Source: Isoetes taiwanensis (lineage: Eukaryota; Streptophyta; Lycopodiopsida; Isoetales; Isoetaceae). Taken from it: a stretch of DNA of 64,000 nt. Both the position numbers and the translations under genes were made by a program. Positions 54,900-64,000 of this stretch are shown here, in pieces. The DNA lies in contig JAJEKV010000004.1 of NCBI GenBank assembly GCA_021234155.1, forward strand, positions 6,576,109-6,640,108, written 5' to 3'. Each line of letters starts with the position of its first letter. The first letter of the stretch is position 1. Below the pieces are notes generated by a model. The model searched no databases and was not told the DNA's origin. It saw nothing but the letters and a program-made list of their open reading frames with translations.

Positions 54900-56361
54900 C
54901 TAAGTATCCATCACTATCCAAAACAACATAGGTGCTTTAATACTCAAATTCTTTGCCTCTTGGAGACCTGCTATCAAAGCTTTGTATTCTGCCATATTTG
55001 AGGTAGTATTGGGATAAATTCTACCTACTTTTGCAAGCAACCTATTGGAGGAGTCTTTGAGAATAGCAGCAGATGATGCCACACTTAGCCTCTTGAAAAC
55101 ACCACCATTAAACCATAAGTATGCAAAACTATCTTGTTTAGGGAATGCTAGCTGAATGGGGAGTTCCATGTTGGACTCTTGATTCTTTGCATTTAATTCA
55201 AATTCTCCACATGGGTTTGACAACAGCATCTCTTCTTCAATGAAATTTAGGGCCTCAAATTCTCCTACCTTGTTGTATAATGTTACCTTCTTTCTGCCAT
55301 TGGAAATGTTGCACTCCCCTTTTGATGAAACAGGCCTAGCATCAACTGTTGAGAGCCATTTTCTTCCCAAAAGTAAGTCATAGATGTCTGACTTGTCTTC
55401 TATTCCTTCAAATGCAACCACAACAAAGTTAGCTGCAACAACTATACCTTCAACATCAATAGGCACGTTAATGACTATTCCAACAGGATTAATTTTTGTG
55501 TTTGAGAAAGATTTCAAGATCATTGGAGCTTTCTTGTCTATTTCAAGGCCATATAACCTCATGACATGATGAGGCATAACATTCAAAAGTGATCCTCCAT
55601 CCAATAAGACCTTGGTCAGGATTTTTTTTGCCCATTTTGGCAACGCATGTGAAAGCTCCTGGGTCATAATCCTCCTGAGTAAGCATGTGCTCTTCAATGT
55701 GGTTAGTCAGAGCAAATTCATCTTCTCTGGTCAAATTGAGCAACTTTTTCCTGTAAGATGGAGCTATCTTGAGTAGAGTTAGCAAGTCAACACAGATTTT
55801 AGAGTTTTTTAGCAAATACTCAAAGTCCTCACAATCTTTTTTCTTTTTTAAATATTTCTGAGCAGGTGGAGGAGGCACAACCATATTTTGCCCAGCTTCC
55901 TTGTGCTTCACAGCATCAACTTCATCACTGGCACATGCTGGTTCTTTCTCCTTTGCATTATTCATTCTTCGAGTATGCACAGCCATAATCTCCTCCTGTT
56001 CTTCAATTTCCTGCACAAATCTGATGGATGCATTTTGTTCATTAGGCTTAGATTTCTCCTGCGTAGCAAAATATTCTTTCACACTACATCTATCTTCATA
56101 ATGTCCCAAGGCTTTGCAAAAGGCACACATAGGGCATTCCTTACCAAAATGCCCTCTTTTTCCGCATTTTGTACAAGGCCTATACCAACAGTAATCAGAG
56201 AAGTGAGTATCTCTGAAACAATGAACATAGGGTGGATAGGTCTTCTTCTCAAACTTCGAGTTCTTCAGCTCTTGAAGTTGCTTGGTCACCTCAACTAATG
56301 CCTCTGATACTTTGGTGATCTCAGCTCTCACATCTGCTGCAGGAGCTTCAGTATCCTCCAT
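54900..56361 (-). pseudogene. Tat-like Gag C-terminus, protease and archaeal-type RNase H
   Basis: Minus strand: MEDTEAPAADVRAEITKVSE at 56361, then two zinc knuckles, CTKCGKRGHFGKEC and CAFCKALGHYEDRC. A frame change near 55640 leads to the protease VLLDGGSLLNVMPHHVM, then directly to an RNase H-like block, FNGGVFKRLSVASSAAILKD and NMAEYKALIAGLQEAKNL. This second RNase H type is typical of the Tat/Ogre lineage, where RT and the first RNase H normally precede it. RT is missing here. The first catalytic aspartate (FDG) is FNG. The frame ends at 54900 against an LTR. Confidence 0.75.
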
Positions 56362-56386
56362 TTTTGTTTTTTTTTCTTTTCCTTTT

Positions 56387-56726
56387 TGTTAACCACCTAG
56401 TGGTTAACATTGTGCATGCACATGTTAGGTGTCAGTGGTGGCAGACTGACACTTGGCATGATTAGGTTAACATAAGTGTAGGGATTAGATTTAGTTAGAT
56501 GTACGGCTTAGATTTGCGGTCTACACTATATTAGACTGGAGCCTCTTCAGATGTACTCAGGTTTTATCTCAAATTTAGAGAGCCTCACTTGGCCACGTTC
56601 CCTTCATTCTTTGTGCATATTTGTTTGTCTCGTTCTTGTTTTGTGATCATGAGCATGGAAGCTTTGTGGCATCTGGCAGTCATGGACTGCTGCTGCAGGG
56701 TGTATGCCAAGAACTCACAACTAACA
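56387..56726 (+). repeat. 5' LTR of the non-coding element
   Basis: 340 bp with a palindromic start, GTTAACCACCTAGTGGTTAAC. Confidence 0.8.
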
Positions 56727-58059
56727 CTGGCGCCGTTATGCCGGGTTCGCTCGTGATCACTTTCTTTCACCTTACTGTCTGCTATTGTCTTGCTGCTCTC
56801 ATGCTTCTCCGTTTTGAAGACTTCTTGTATACTATTCTTCACCCTTTAGATTTCTTTAGTTTGCTCAACCAAGTCTGATTCCTGATTCCTATATCTGCTT
56901 GGAGGCTTTAATTTTTCAAAACAGCTGATGATTCTGCCAGTTGATCCATTTAATCTCGTAAATCTGTTCTCAAGACCCTGTTCTTAAGGTGCAGCAAGCC
57001 CAGTTTGCAGTCAAGGATTTCTGGAGTGGTGACAGCACTCCACTGTGCAAGATCATCAAAAAATCACACTTTGAATCCTTTTTGGCCGTTCTTATTCCTG
57101 CTTACAGGTTTTTCAGCAAACTCTTCAAATCATTTGATTGTTTTTTCCTCAATATTTTTCAAAAAAATCGTGCAGCACAACCCTGTTCTGCACATCAAAA
57201 ATATTCGATCTTATTTGGTGCAGCTATATGCAAATATGCTTTGGGGCAGCTTTGTGCAGGAGCGCTTCCTTTATTGGCATCCAGAACACGTTTTCAAAGC
57301 TTTCTTGTTTTATTTTTGTGGAGGGCCAGCACTCTGGCTAGCCCTCATACCCTGTTACAAGAAAAATCGTAGCATGCTTTATGCAGCCCATCTCAGTCCC
57401 TGCATCACAGTTCCGATTATGGTCAGTTCATTAGGAGCGCCCACAGGGATTACTTCAAGCATTAGGCTTTACCTGGGTTCAGAATTGGTGCAGCCCTTTT
57501 TCCCTGGTTCTTCTCAGCTTGGTCTCTGCATACATTCACAAGGGAGCTCAGAATCCATGAGTTGGGGCAACTCCTATCACTTGTTTGTCCTGCCAGTACC
57601 TGCACTAAAGTTTCATTTTATCAGTACAACGAAATCATTCCAGCATCTCCGGCTCTAGAAGGATTCGAGTTCTCCAATACTTTTCATCAGTCTGGCATCT
57701 GCACACAGTAATCCTATCTTTCTTATTGCGTTTTTAAGAGGGCCAGCATCCCTGCTAGCCCCCATCCATCTCACAGCTGCAGAGCACCATTCCAGCAAGC
57801 TTCAAGTACTTCTCTTCAATCTTTAGAGCAAATCCGGCCAGCCCTATCTATCGAAGCTACCATCAGCATTTTCCTTCTGCCGATCTATCTTTAGCGCGCA
57901 TTTCAAGCCCCATCTTCAGCTGCATTCGCCATCATCTTCTCTGGAAATAGAAGCAACAGTATCTTCCGGCAACATAAGAGGCCCAGGTTCAGATCACCGC
58001 CATGCCGCCGCCGCAAAACATTCTAATTAGGGTTCGGTATTCTTAGGGTTCAAGCCCTA

Positions 58060-58430
58060 CTGCTCACGCTCAAACTTCTAAAGGGACTCACGGGGTCACG
58101 CTCACGGGGCCCCACGCCCACGCTCCAGTTTTTTTCCACGGGCCACAATCACGGTCACGCGCTTCATGCCTCTTTTGCTCTCACGGGCGGGCCATGCTCA
58201 GTAACAATAAACCCACCCCGCGCTGACGCTCACGCCACGGGCCACGCCCATGCATTTTTAAACTCAAGCCTTTAGAAGCCACGCCCACGCCTTATGACGC
58301 CACGCTCCAGAGGCCACGCTTTGTTTATGTCCACGCTCCACACTTGCTTCACGCCTGATTGCACGCTCACGCCCACGAGCCATCCTCACACTCAAGCTCA
58401 TGTCACGCATGCAGCATTCACGCTCCAGCA
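58060..58430. repeat. CACGC-rich degenerate repeat
   Basis: Irregular repetition of CACGCTC, CACGCC and CACGGG over about 370 bp inside the non-coding element, far more C-rich than its surroundings. Confidence 0.6.
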
Positions 58431-58776
58431 ATTTTTATGCTCAAACTTTATGGCTGATATTGGAAGGGCATTTTTGGTGTTTATCTTTTAAAGACCTCCT
58501 TTTTTTAAGTGGAATTTTGGACAATTATTTTAAATGTGACTTACCCATGATATAAGGGGATGGTCTTTATGTTCTTGCCCAAGATCTATGTTCTACATCG
58601 ACATTCATTCGGATCTTATTCGTCATCGACGCATTCATGAAGATATTTTTCGGCGACACAACCCAACCATTACCATTATTTTCACCCCTCATTTTTGGCA
58701 CCATGTTGTAATTGTCGGACTTGTCTTATAAAAGTCTGTACATGTTTTCGTGCTAAAAACTTTTAGGGGGAGGCAG

Positions 58777-59126
58777 TGTTAACCACCTAGTGGTTAACAT
58801 TGTGTATGCACATGTTAGGTGCATGCACATGTTAGGTGTCAGTGGTGGCAGACTGACACTTGGCATGATTAGGTTAACATAAGTGTAGGGATTAGATTTA
58901 GTTAGATGTACGGCTCAGATTTGCGGTCTACACTATATTAGACTGGAGCCTCTTCAGATGTACTCAGGTTTTATCTCAAATTTGGAGAGCCTCACTTGGC
59001 CACGTTCCCTTCATTCTTTGTGCATATTTGTTTGTCTCGTTCTTGTTTTGTGATCATGAGCATGGCAGCTTTGTGGCATCTGGCAGTCATGGACTGCTGC
59101 TGTATGCCAAGAACTCACAACTAACA
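58777..59126 (+). repeat. 3' LTR of the non-coding element
   Basis: 350 bp; differs from the 5' LTR by a duplicated GCACATGTTAGGT block, a short deletion near the end and a few substitutions. Confidence 0.8.
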
Positions 59127-59845
59127 CTCTTGAACAGCATAAACTGCCACAGGTCCTGGTCCAATGTATTCTTGTTCATAATCTGGAAAAAAAGGATCAT
59201 GAGGTGAGTGCATGTCATCTGGCAAGTAGGAAATCATATCTGCAATTTCAGTGGCCTTAGTGAAAGCCTTATGTATTGTGTCAAAGCGTTCTTGTTTTTG
59301 AATCTTTAGCAGCTTCCTGTGTATTCTTGGTCTACTGCTTAATCCTCTGATAAATGATGCCACAAGATGCAGGGTGTGGTTAGGAACTTGTTTGATCTGG
59401 CATTTGACAAGATTTCCACATACTGATGCACACTTTCACCATGTTTAATGCGAAAAGTCTGCAACTCAAATATCAAATCTTGAGGATCCAAAAGCTTACC
59501 AAAACGTGCCAAGAATTTCTTGATCAATTCATCCCAAGAGTTAGCTCCTAAGCTTACAACATACTCAAGCCAAGCTCTAACCTCATCATTCTTGTAACAT
59601 TTTTTAAACTCAGAGAACTTGCAACCTTTTTTGTGCCCATACTCTTGGTAATACTCCTTAAAAGTCTTTAGAAAATTGTTAGCATTCATGCTTAGATCAA
59701 AGGTAGGTACAAGAATAGGCATATTCAATTCAAAATAATGACAAGGCATACCTACATTTGCTTGTATAGTCACAGTAGGTGCTGCAGCAGTGGCTTCATG
59801 ATTCTCCTGTGCTTTAGCATGCTCAGATGTCTCATTAGTTCTCAT
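59127..59845 (-). pseudogene. Tat-like Gag N-terminal part
   Basis: Minus strand from ATG 59845 (MRTNETSEHAKAQENHEA). The Gag core reads FLKTFKEYYQEYGHKKGCKF, ANSWDELIKKFLARFGKLLD and ELQTFRIKHGESVHQYVEIL. A frame change near 59350 continues SFIRGLSSRPRIHRKLLKIQ to VAVYAVQE, where the non-coding LTR element splits it from the part at 56361. Confidence 0.75.
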
Positions 59846-62300
59846 GGGGCATGAGTTCAAATTCCAGGAAAATGATCTCGGTAGAACCTCCAAAATGTTG
59901 AAGGTGTTCCTGGCAAAACCTTCAACCTCAGTAGTTTAGAACCTCCAGGTTGCTTAAGGCAACCACTCTGAGTGAGAAAGATCCAAGAAAAATGCTCAAA
60001 TAGTTATCTAACTTAGCTTTCCCTGAAGGGTGAAAAGACTGTCAAACAAGAAAGTTTGCCAAATGCAAACCAAATAGATTTTGATCATAATTTTTGCTTC
60101 CATGACTGCCTAAGATCTGAGAGTATCTAGGGGCAAAAGTCAGAGAGGCTCTGATAAGGATAGATGGATCAAAGAAACGTTCTTGACCAAGTCAATTTTT
60201 GGTCAATATCCCTGGCAGAGAGCTGAAATTGAGCAGAGGTGAAGATGTGTTTTTTCTAGTGGGAGTGAATGCACATCTTGCTTTTTATGCAATGACATGA
60301 CCATCTAATGACTCTGAGAATTTTTTTTGAGCACTATTGAGCTGAGGCAGGTTCATGCCTCAATAACTCTAAGCACAGGCTCAACCCTATGGTGATAGCT
60401 CAGGCAAACACTATGGCTAGGAAACCCTTGTATTCAAGATACTTAAATGCAAAGCTAGAAGTACTTCGACCTTCGGAATGAAATGCAATAGGGAAATAAT
60501 GCAAGCAAAATAATTGTGTCACCAGATTGATACAAAACACTCATAATTTGGTAACAAGGCTCGGATTTTCATTTGAATCAGGTACACATAGGCAAACAAT
60601 AGTAATCCCAAGCTCTGAGTCTTGGGCACATGATCGAATAGGTATACAGTCAAGGGATTTGCATGAATTTGTCAATAATTCAAGCTAAGAATCCAATATG
60701 GAAGGCAGAATCAAGCTCCAGTAATGCAAGCCATCCTTCTTCAAGGTAATCAATCACTTTTTCACCTCAAAGCCCTCCCCATTTCTCTGAGCACAAAAGC
60801 CCCTTTTAAAATTCCCCTGTTCTGTTGCATTCTTGGCTAATTCAGTTCGATTGTCTGTCTTTTTGCTAATGTGATGCTTTCTTGACATAATACAAGGTAT
60901 TTCGGCAGCTCAGAGTCATGATTGCATGTTTGTTTCAAGCGAATTAGACGGATCATGGCAGTTTCCGGATTTAGGGTTCTTGGCAACACAGAACAAATAT
61001 CCCACAGGCCTGATTCGGTTTGGGCGACCAAGATATATAAGGAATAATAAAATGCTTATTATTAATATTTAACGTGCAATATCCACATGGGCCTCAGTAC
61101 CTTCACCGCCCCACACGCCCGGATGTTCCACGTGGCATGGGGAGATTGGCTGGAAAAAAACTAGGCCCTGGGGTAGATAGGAAAATTTTTTGCACAATGG
61201 TCTAAGGCACGATTCTTAAAGAATTGAATTTGAGGGCCAAGATAAATGATATTTTCAATTTTCTTTTTTCCAAGGGGAATCTTTTTATATGCTCTAGAGG
61301 ATGCTGGAACCTTTTTTGCAAATGGGCACTTTCAAATTTTGGCTTTAAAATGGCATGTAAGAAGGATGATGTGGCACGTGAGTATGATGACTTGGCTAAG
61401 CAAGGGTGACATGGCAAATAAGGATGGTGATGTGTCAAACAACTTGGCTTAGAATATTTTTTCTAGTCAAAATTTTGGGTGAGGTGGACATGATGTGTAT
61501 GACATGTGGATGTGGAGGTGTTAATGGTGATGTGGAATAATGATGTATCACTCTTATGGATTCACATATGTACTTTGAAGAATTTTTTGCAAAAATCAAA
61601 GTTTCAATATAGTGACAGGTGTATGATATGACATGGCAAAATGGGTGACATGTATGGTGACTTGGCCCCCTAGAGGCATTGTCATAGGTCAACTTAGGCA
61701 TACATGCATAAAATTTGCTTTTTCTAGGCACATTTGACTTTGGGTGTTTCACTTAGGAATTTTTACACCTTCTCTCCTCTTTTGACTTATGGGAAGAGGG
61801 AGTTGACATTTTGACCACATGTTTGACCAAGTCAAGTGAAGTTTGTGCTTAGAATGGTATGGCAATGGTATGGTGGGTGTGTGGAATGTGAATGACATGT
61901 AAGGGAAAATTTTGACTAGAAAAAATCTTCAAGGCCATACTTGACTTTGGAAATGAAATGTAGGCAGGGAAATCTTGTGGGCATTCTTTATGGCAAAGGG
62001 TAAGGAGGATGTGGGATGGGAATCAAAGGGTGTGATCATGCCAAGAACTCAAATGAAAGCATCACATACCAAGAACTCTTCAAGGGGTCTTCAATTCTTC
62101 AAACTTTGCTTGATTTCCTTTATGCCTTGCTTGTGTGACCTTAGTCAAATGTCCTTGCCTTGCTCTTCAAGTCTTCAAAGTGTGCAGCATGAATCCTTCT
62201 TGTGTCTCTAAGTTCAGGTCAAAGTGTGAGAATAAGCATGAAAATTGTGCCTTGCTCTTCCACGCTGCCATAGCATGGCAGCAAGAGTTGGCTCACACGT
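59846..62300 (-). repeat. Leader and LTR of the Tat-like element
   Basis: No coding frame. Inverse matches to 34130-36065 and direct matches to 40860-41300 show this is repeat DNA on the minus strand, upstream of the Tat-like gag. Exact LTR ends were not resolved. Confidence 0.5.
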
Positions 62301-62913
62301 GTTACTATCGCACATAATTACACGATAAGAATGGTGGATGTTGGATGGACTTAGTAGTATCAAATATTACACTAGTGAGGATATCAAGGATGTCGATTGT
62401 GACATTCAAATGTATGTTATATTGGAAGATGGTAGAATATTCGTACAAGGCGAGTGAAATATTACTTGACAAGGTTTAAAGAATAAGCATAATGATATGC
62501 TTATATACGAAGATATTGGGTTAGGTATACTTTACCAGAGATAAGCATTCAAGCTATCCCAATGGTTAGAGTTGACTGTCTTAGATATGTCGTACTAAGG
62601 GATATGGAAAGAGTTTAAATCAGGAAAAATAGCTAGAGTAAGTCTAGCATATACAATGATGTTACATTCAAAATATCCCGAGGATAGTTGGAATGGAATT
62701 GAAATGCAGATAATGGGAAGTTAATCACTCAAAGGTTCTAAATACCAATGAATTAATTCAGCGTCATAAGCTGAATGTATCTATTGGGTTTTGGATACGA
62801 CAGGTTGGATGAACTATCTCGTGGTATGATGATATAGTAACGCAATACAATGGTCATGGTAACAATCATAATGATTCACCGACAAGGTCAGTGATCTTCC
62901 AAGAATTCTTTAC
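62301..62913. other. Spacer before the FCP1-like fragment
   Basis: Unique-looking AT-rich sequence without a sustained frame. It may contain the decayed first half of the phosphatase gene, but I found no HAD motif I. Confidence 0.3.
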
Positions 62914-63260
62914 TTGGGTTGTACTAACTGTATGTCCCAGCCTATTATGGTGAAAAGGCTGGAAAAGGTTTATGAAGCATATCAGGACTTTAAGAAACAC
63001 AACATGCTGATCATAGATGACTCCGCCTACAAGTGCTATCATAACTCGCACAATACAATCATTGCCAAGGGTTATCGACCAGAAGAGTATGAAACGGATA
63101 GGTGGCTGTCTTTCTCATTCCTGTGTTGGCAGAATCCCTGTTTTCCATTCTTGTGGCTGATGTGATTAGGAACTATCCGAACCTCAAGCAGGTTGATCCA
63201 GAGAGCAGCGCGATCATGAGGGCTATGGACGACAAATATTATGGTGATCAAGAAGAGTGA
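62914..63260 (+). pseudogene. FCP1/NIF-like phosphatase C-terminal fragment
   Basis: KRLEKVYEAYQDFKKHNMLI, then IDDSAYKCYHNSHNTIIAKG, matches the end of the FCP1/SCP (NIF) HAD fold, whose last motif is LLIDDSPYKA.LNP.N.I. One base is missing near 63105; the next frame then reads VFLIPVLAESLFSILVADVI and IRNYPNLKQVDPESSAIMRA to TGA 63260. Such enzymes remove phosphate from the RNA polymerase II tail. The catalytic N-terminal half (DxDxT) is not present, and no ATG opens the frame (it starts at TTG), so this is a fragment. Three palindromes follow it. Confidence 0.55.
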
Positions 63261-63362
63261 CCTCTGCTTTCAGATAGCAAAGTTGTGTGAATTTTGTAAA
63301 GACACGTGAACAAATGTACTATATTTTATAATGAATATACTTGTACATTGAGTTTTCACTGG

Positions 63363-63388
63363 CTTTCTCGACTCGGGGGTCGAGAAAG
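63363..63388. terminator. Palindrome C1
   Basis: CTTTCTCGAC...GTCGAGAAAG, 10-bp perfect arms with a 6-base centre, 103 bp after the phosphatase stop. Confidence 0.65.
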
Positions 63389-63476
63389 GCATGCTTAACC
63401 ATTTGTATGCTTGTTTGTGTGACTAGATGCAGCCATATTCTGTAATGATAATGGTTGTACATTGGCTTTCCAGGGT

Positions 63477-63502
63477 CTTTCTCGACTCGCGAGTCGAGAA
63501 AG
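63477..63502. terminator. Palindrome C2
   Basis: A perfect 26-bp palindrome, CTTTCTCGACTCG and its complement, in the second of three imperfect direct repeats of about 115-130 bp. Confidence 0.75.
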
Positions 63503-63604
63503 GCACTGCTTGTCCCGTTCACGAGACCATTTGTATGCTTCCTTGTGTGATTGGATGCAGCCATATTTTGTAATGAAAATGGTTGTACTTTGACTTTCCA
63601 GGGT

Positions 63605-63630
63605 CTTTCTCGACTCGCGAGTCGAGAAAG
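63605..63630. terminator. Palindrome C3
   Basis: Identical to C2, 128 bp further on. All three share flanks GGCTTTCCAGGGT and GGCA(C)TGCTT. Confidence 0.75.
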
Positions 63631-63659
63631 GCACTACTTGTCACGTGATTGGATGCAAC

Positions 63660-63666
63660 TATATGG
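63660..63666 (+). promoter_or_regulatory. Possible TATA box
   Basis: TATATGG, 82 bp before ATG 63742, in the same relative place as in clusters A and B but a weak match. Confidence 0.3.
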
Positions 63667-63741
63667 AATGAATGTTCTCCATTGTATTTTGAATTTTCCA
63701 TTCTTTTCTTCGTTTTGACTAATGGTTTGTAATTGTTAATC

Positions 63742-64000
63742 ATGGACTCTCCTTGCTCCAGGTGGTTCAGGCACAGATCCCGCTCAGGCTACACTCTTAC
63801 CCGGGCTTTGGGATAAGCTTGCTCGTGATTGCAGACGCTATGTGACCTCAAGGGATGAAGAAGAGAGGAAGAAAATTTCGCAAGTACAGAAAGCTCAAAG
63901 CATCTTACAAGCATTGCATGACATCCACGGAGGTTGGGGAAGGAGCATATTCGACCAGGCCATTGATGAAAAGCTGCGGGAGGAGAGTGGAGAAATCGGG
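63742..64000 (+). pseudogene. Gene start, unrecognised, runs off the window
   Basis: ATG 63742 gives MDSP, then an extra base near 63755 shifts the frame. The next frame is open to the window end: GGSGTDPAQATLLPGLWDKL, ARDCRRYVTSRDEEERKKIS and QVQKAQSILQALHDIHGGWG. Charged and helical, probably coiled coil, like the small proteins of cluster A in style but without visible sequence identity. The frameshift could instead be a splice acceptor at CTCCAG. Confidence 0.4.

Larger units (their letters stand above)
56387..59126 (+). mobile_element. Non-coding LTR retrotransposon (2.74 kb)
   Basis: The LTRs at 56387-56726 and 58777-59126 both run TGTTAACCACCTAGTGG...CACAACTAACA. The flanks CTTTT and CTCTT are a 5-bp target duplication with one mismatch. 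The primer site TGGCGCCGTTATGCCGGG (56728-56745) resembles the tRNA-Asp 3' end with one extra base. A purine tract, AGGGGGAGGCAG, precedes the 3' LTR. The 2.05-kb interior has no Gag or Pol; its longest frames are short and unrelated to either. It interrupts the Tat-like gag gene. Confidence 0.85.

Noticed and set aside
56989-57658. Overlapping ORFs of 127 and 217 residues inside the non-coding LTR element
   Set aside because: No Gag, Pol or other motif; two overlapping frames and cysteine/phenylalanine-rich composition suggest chance openness.

Overview
The window reads as repeat-rich land-plant nuclear DNA. Evidence: a spliced ORC6 gene (eight exons with GT/AG borders, E2F sites upstream), a LEA_2/NHL-like fragment, plant-type L1 LINEs, a chromodomain Ty3/gypsy element, Tat-like gypsy elements with zinc-knuckle Gag and a second RNase H, tRNA-derived SINEs and a hAT-like element. 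I cannot name the species; the repeat load fits a fern, lycophyte or gymnosperm better than a compact angiosperm, but this is inference.

Layout. 1-395 is a reverse LTR. 416-4040 is an internally deleted L1 LINE. 4.0-8.7 kb has no intact gene but holds repeated exon-like segments on the minus strand. 8.7-10.2 kb is a second LINE RT split at its YADD motif by a 797-bp hAT-like element. 13.26-14.51 kb is ORC6. 15.0-16.67 kb (SINE, LINE remnant, LTR) is repeated at 29.0-30.65 kb. 31-36 kb holds gypsy Gag/protease/RT remnants. 37.28-40.27 kb is a complete Gag-only LTR retrotransposon with a GATTT target duplication, nested in another LTR. 41.5-43.3 kb is a chromovirus integrase and 3' LTR. 45.3-45.9 kb is the LEA_2-like fragment. 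47.2-48.6 kb is an LTR followed by a tRNA-iMet primer site. 52.5-53.9 kb is gypsy Gag-protease. 54.9-62.3 kb is a minus-strand Tat-like element split by a non-coding LTR element (56387-59126).

The striking part is 16669-28336. An 11,668-bp block with about 31-bp terminal inverted repeats (30/31 matching, starting CATTAGGGCGG) sits inside an LTR. The uninterrupted empty site is present in the same window at 30639/30640, and no target-site duplication is visible. The block carries a BAH-like ORF, a ubiquitin-like ORF, a divergent long-tailed histone H3 that begins MARTKQTAR, an acidic protein ('X'), four related coiled-coil genes and a long opposite-strand gene ('Z'). Nearly every gene is bounded by a hairpin whose arms share the core TCACACGACGCGAA / TTCGCGTCGTGTGA. 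The four coiled-coil genes each have a TATA box 93-99 bp before the ATG.

A second, diverged set at 48.86-52.29 kb has another MARTKQTAR protein, another X homologue and the same TATA spacing, but hairpins with a different stem (CTCACAGAGTGCGC). A third possible set at 62.9-64 kb has an FCP1-like phosphatase fragment and a new gene start separated by three palindromes. I read these as a family of multigene mobile or virus-derived elements with a chromatin theme (H3 mimic, possible BAH reader, acidic chaperone-like protein) and a hairpin at gene borders. Most genes carry stops or frameshifts, so these copies look inactive.
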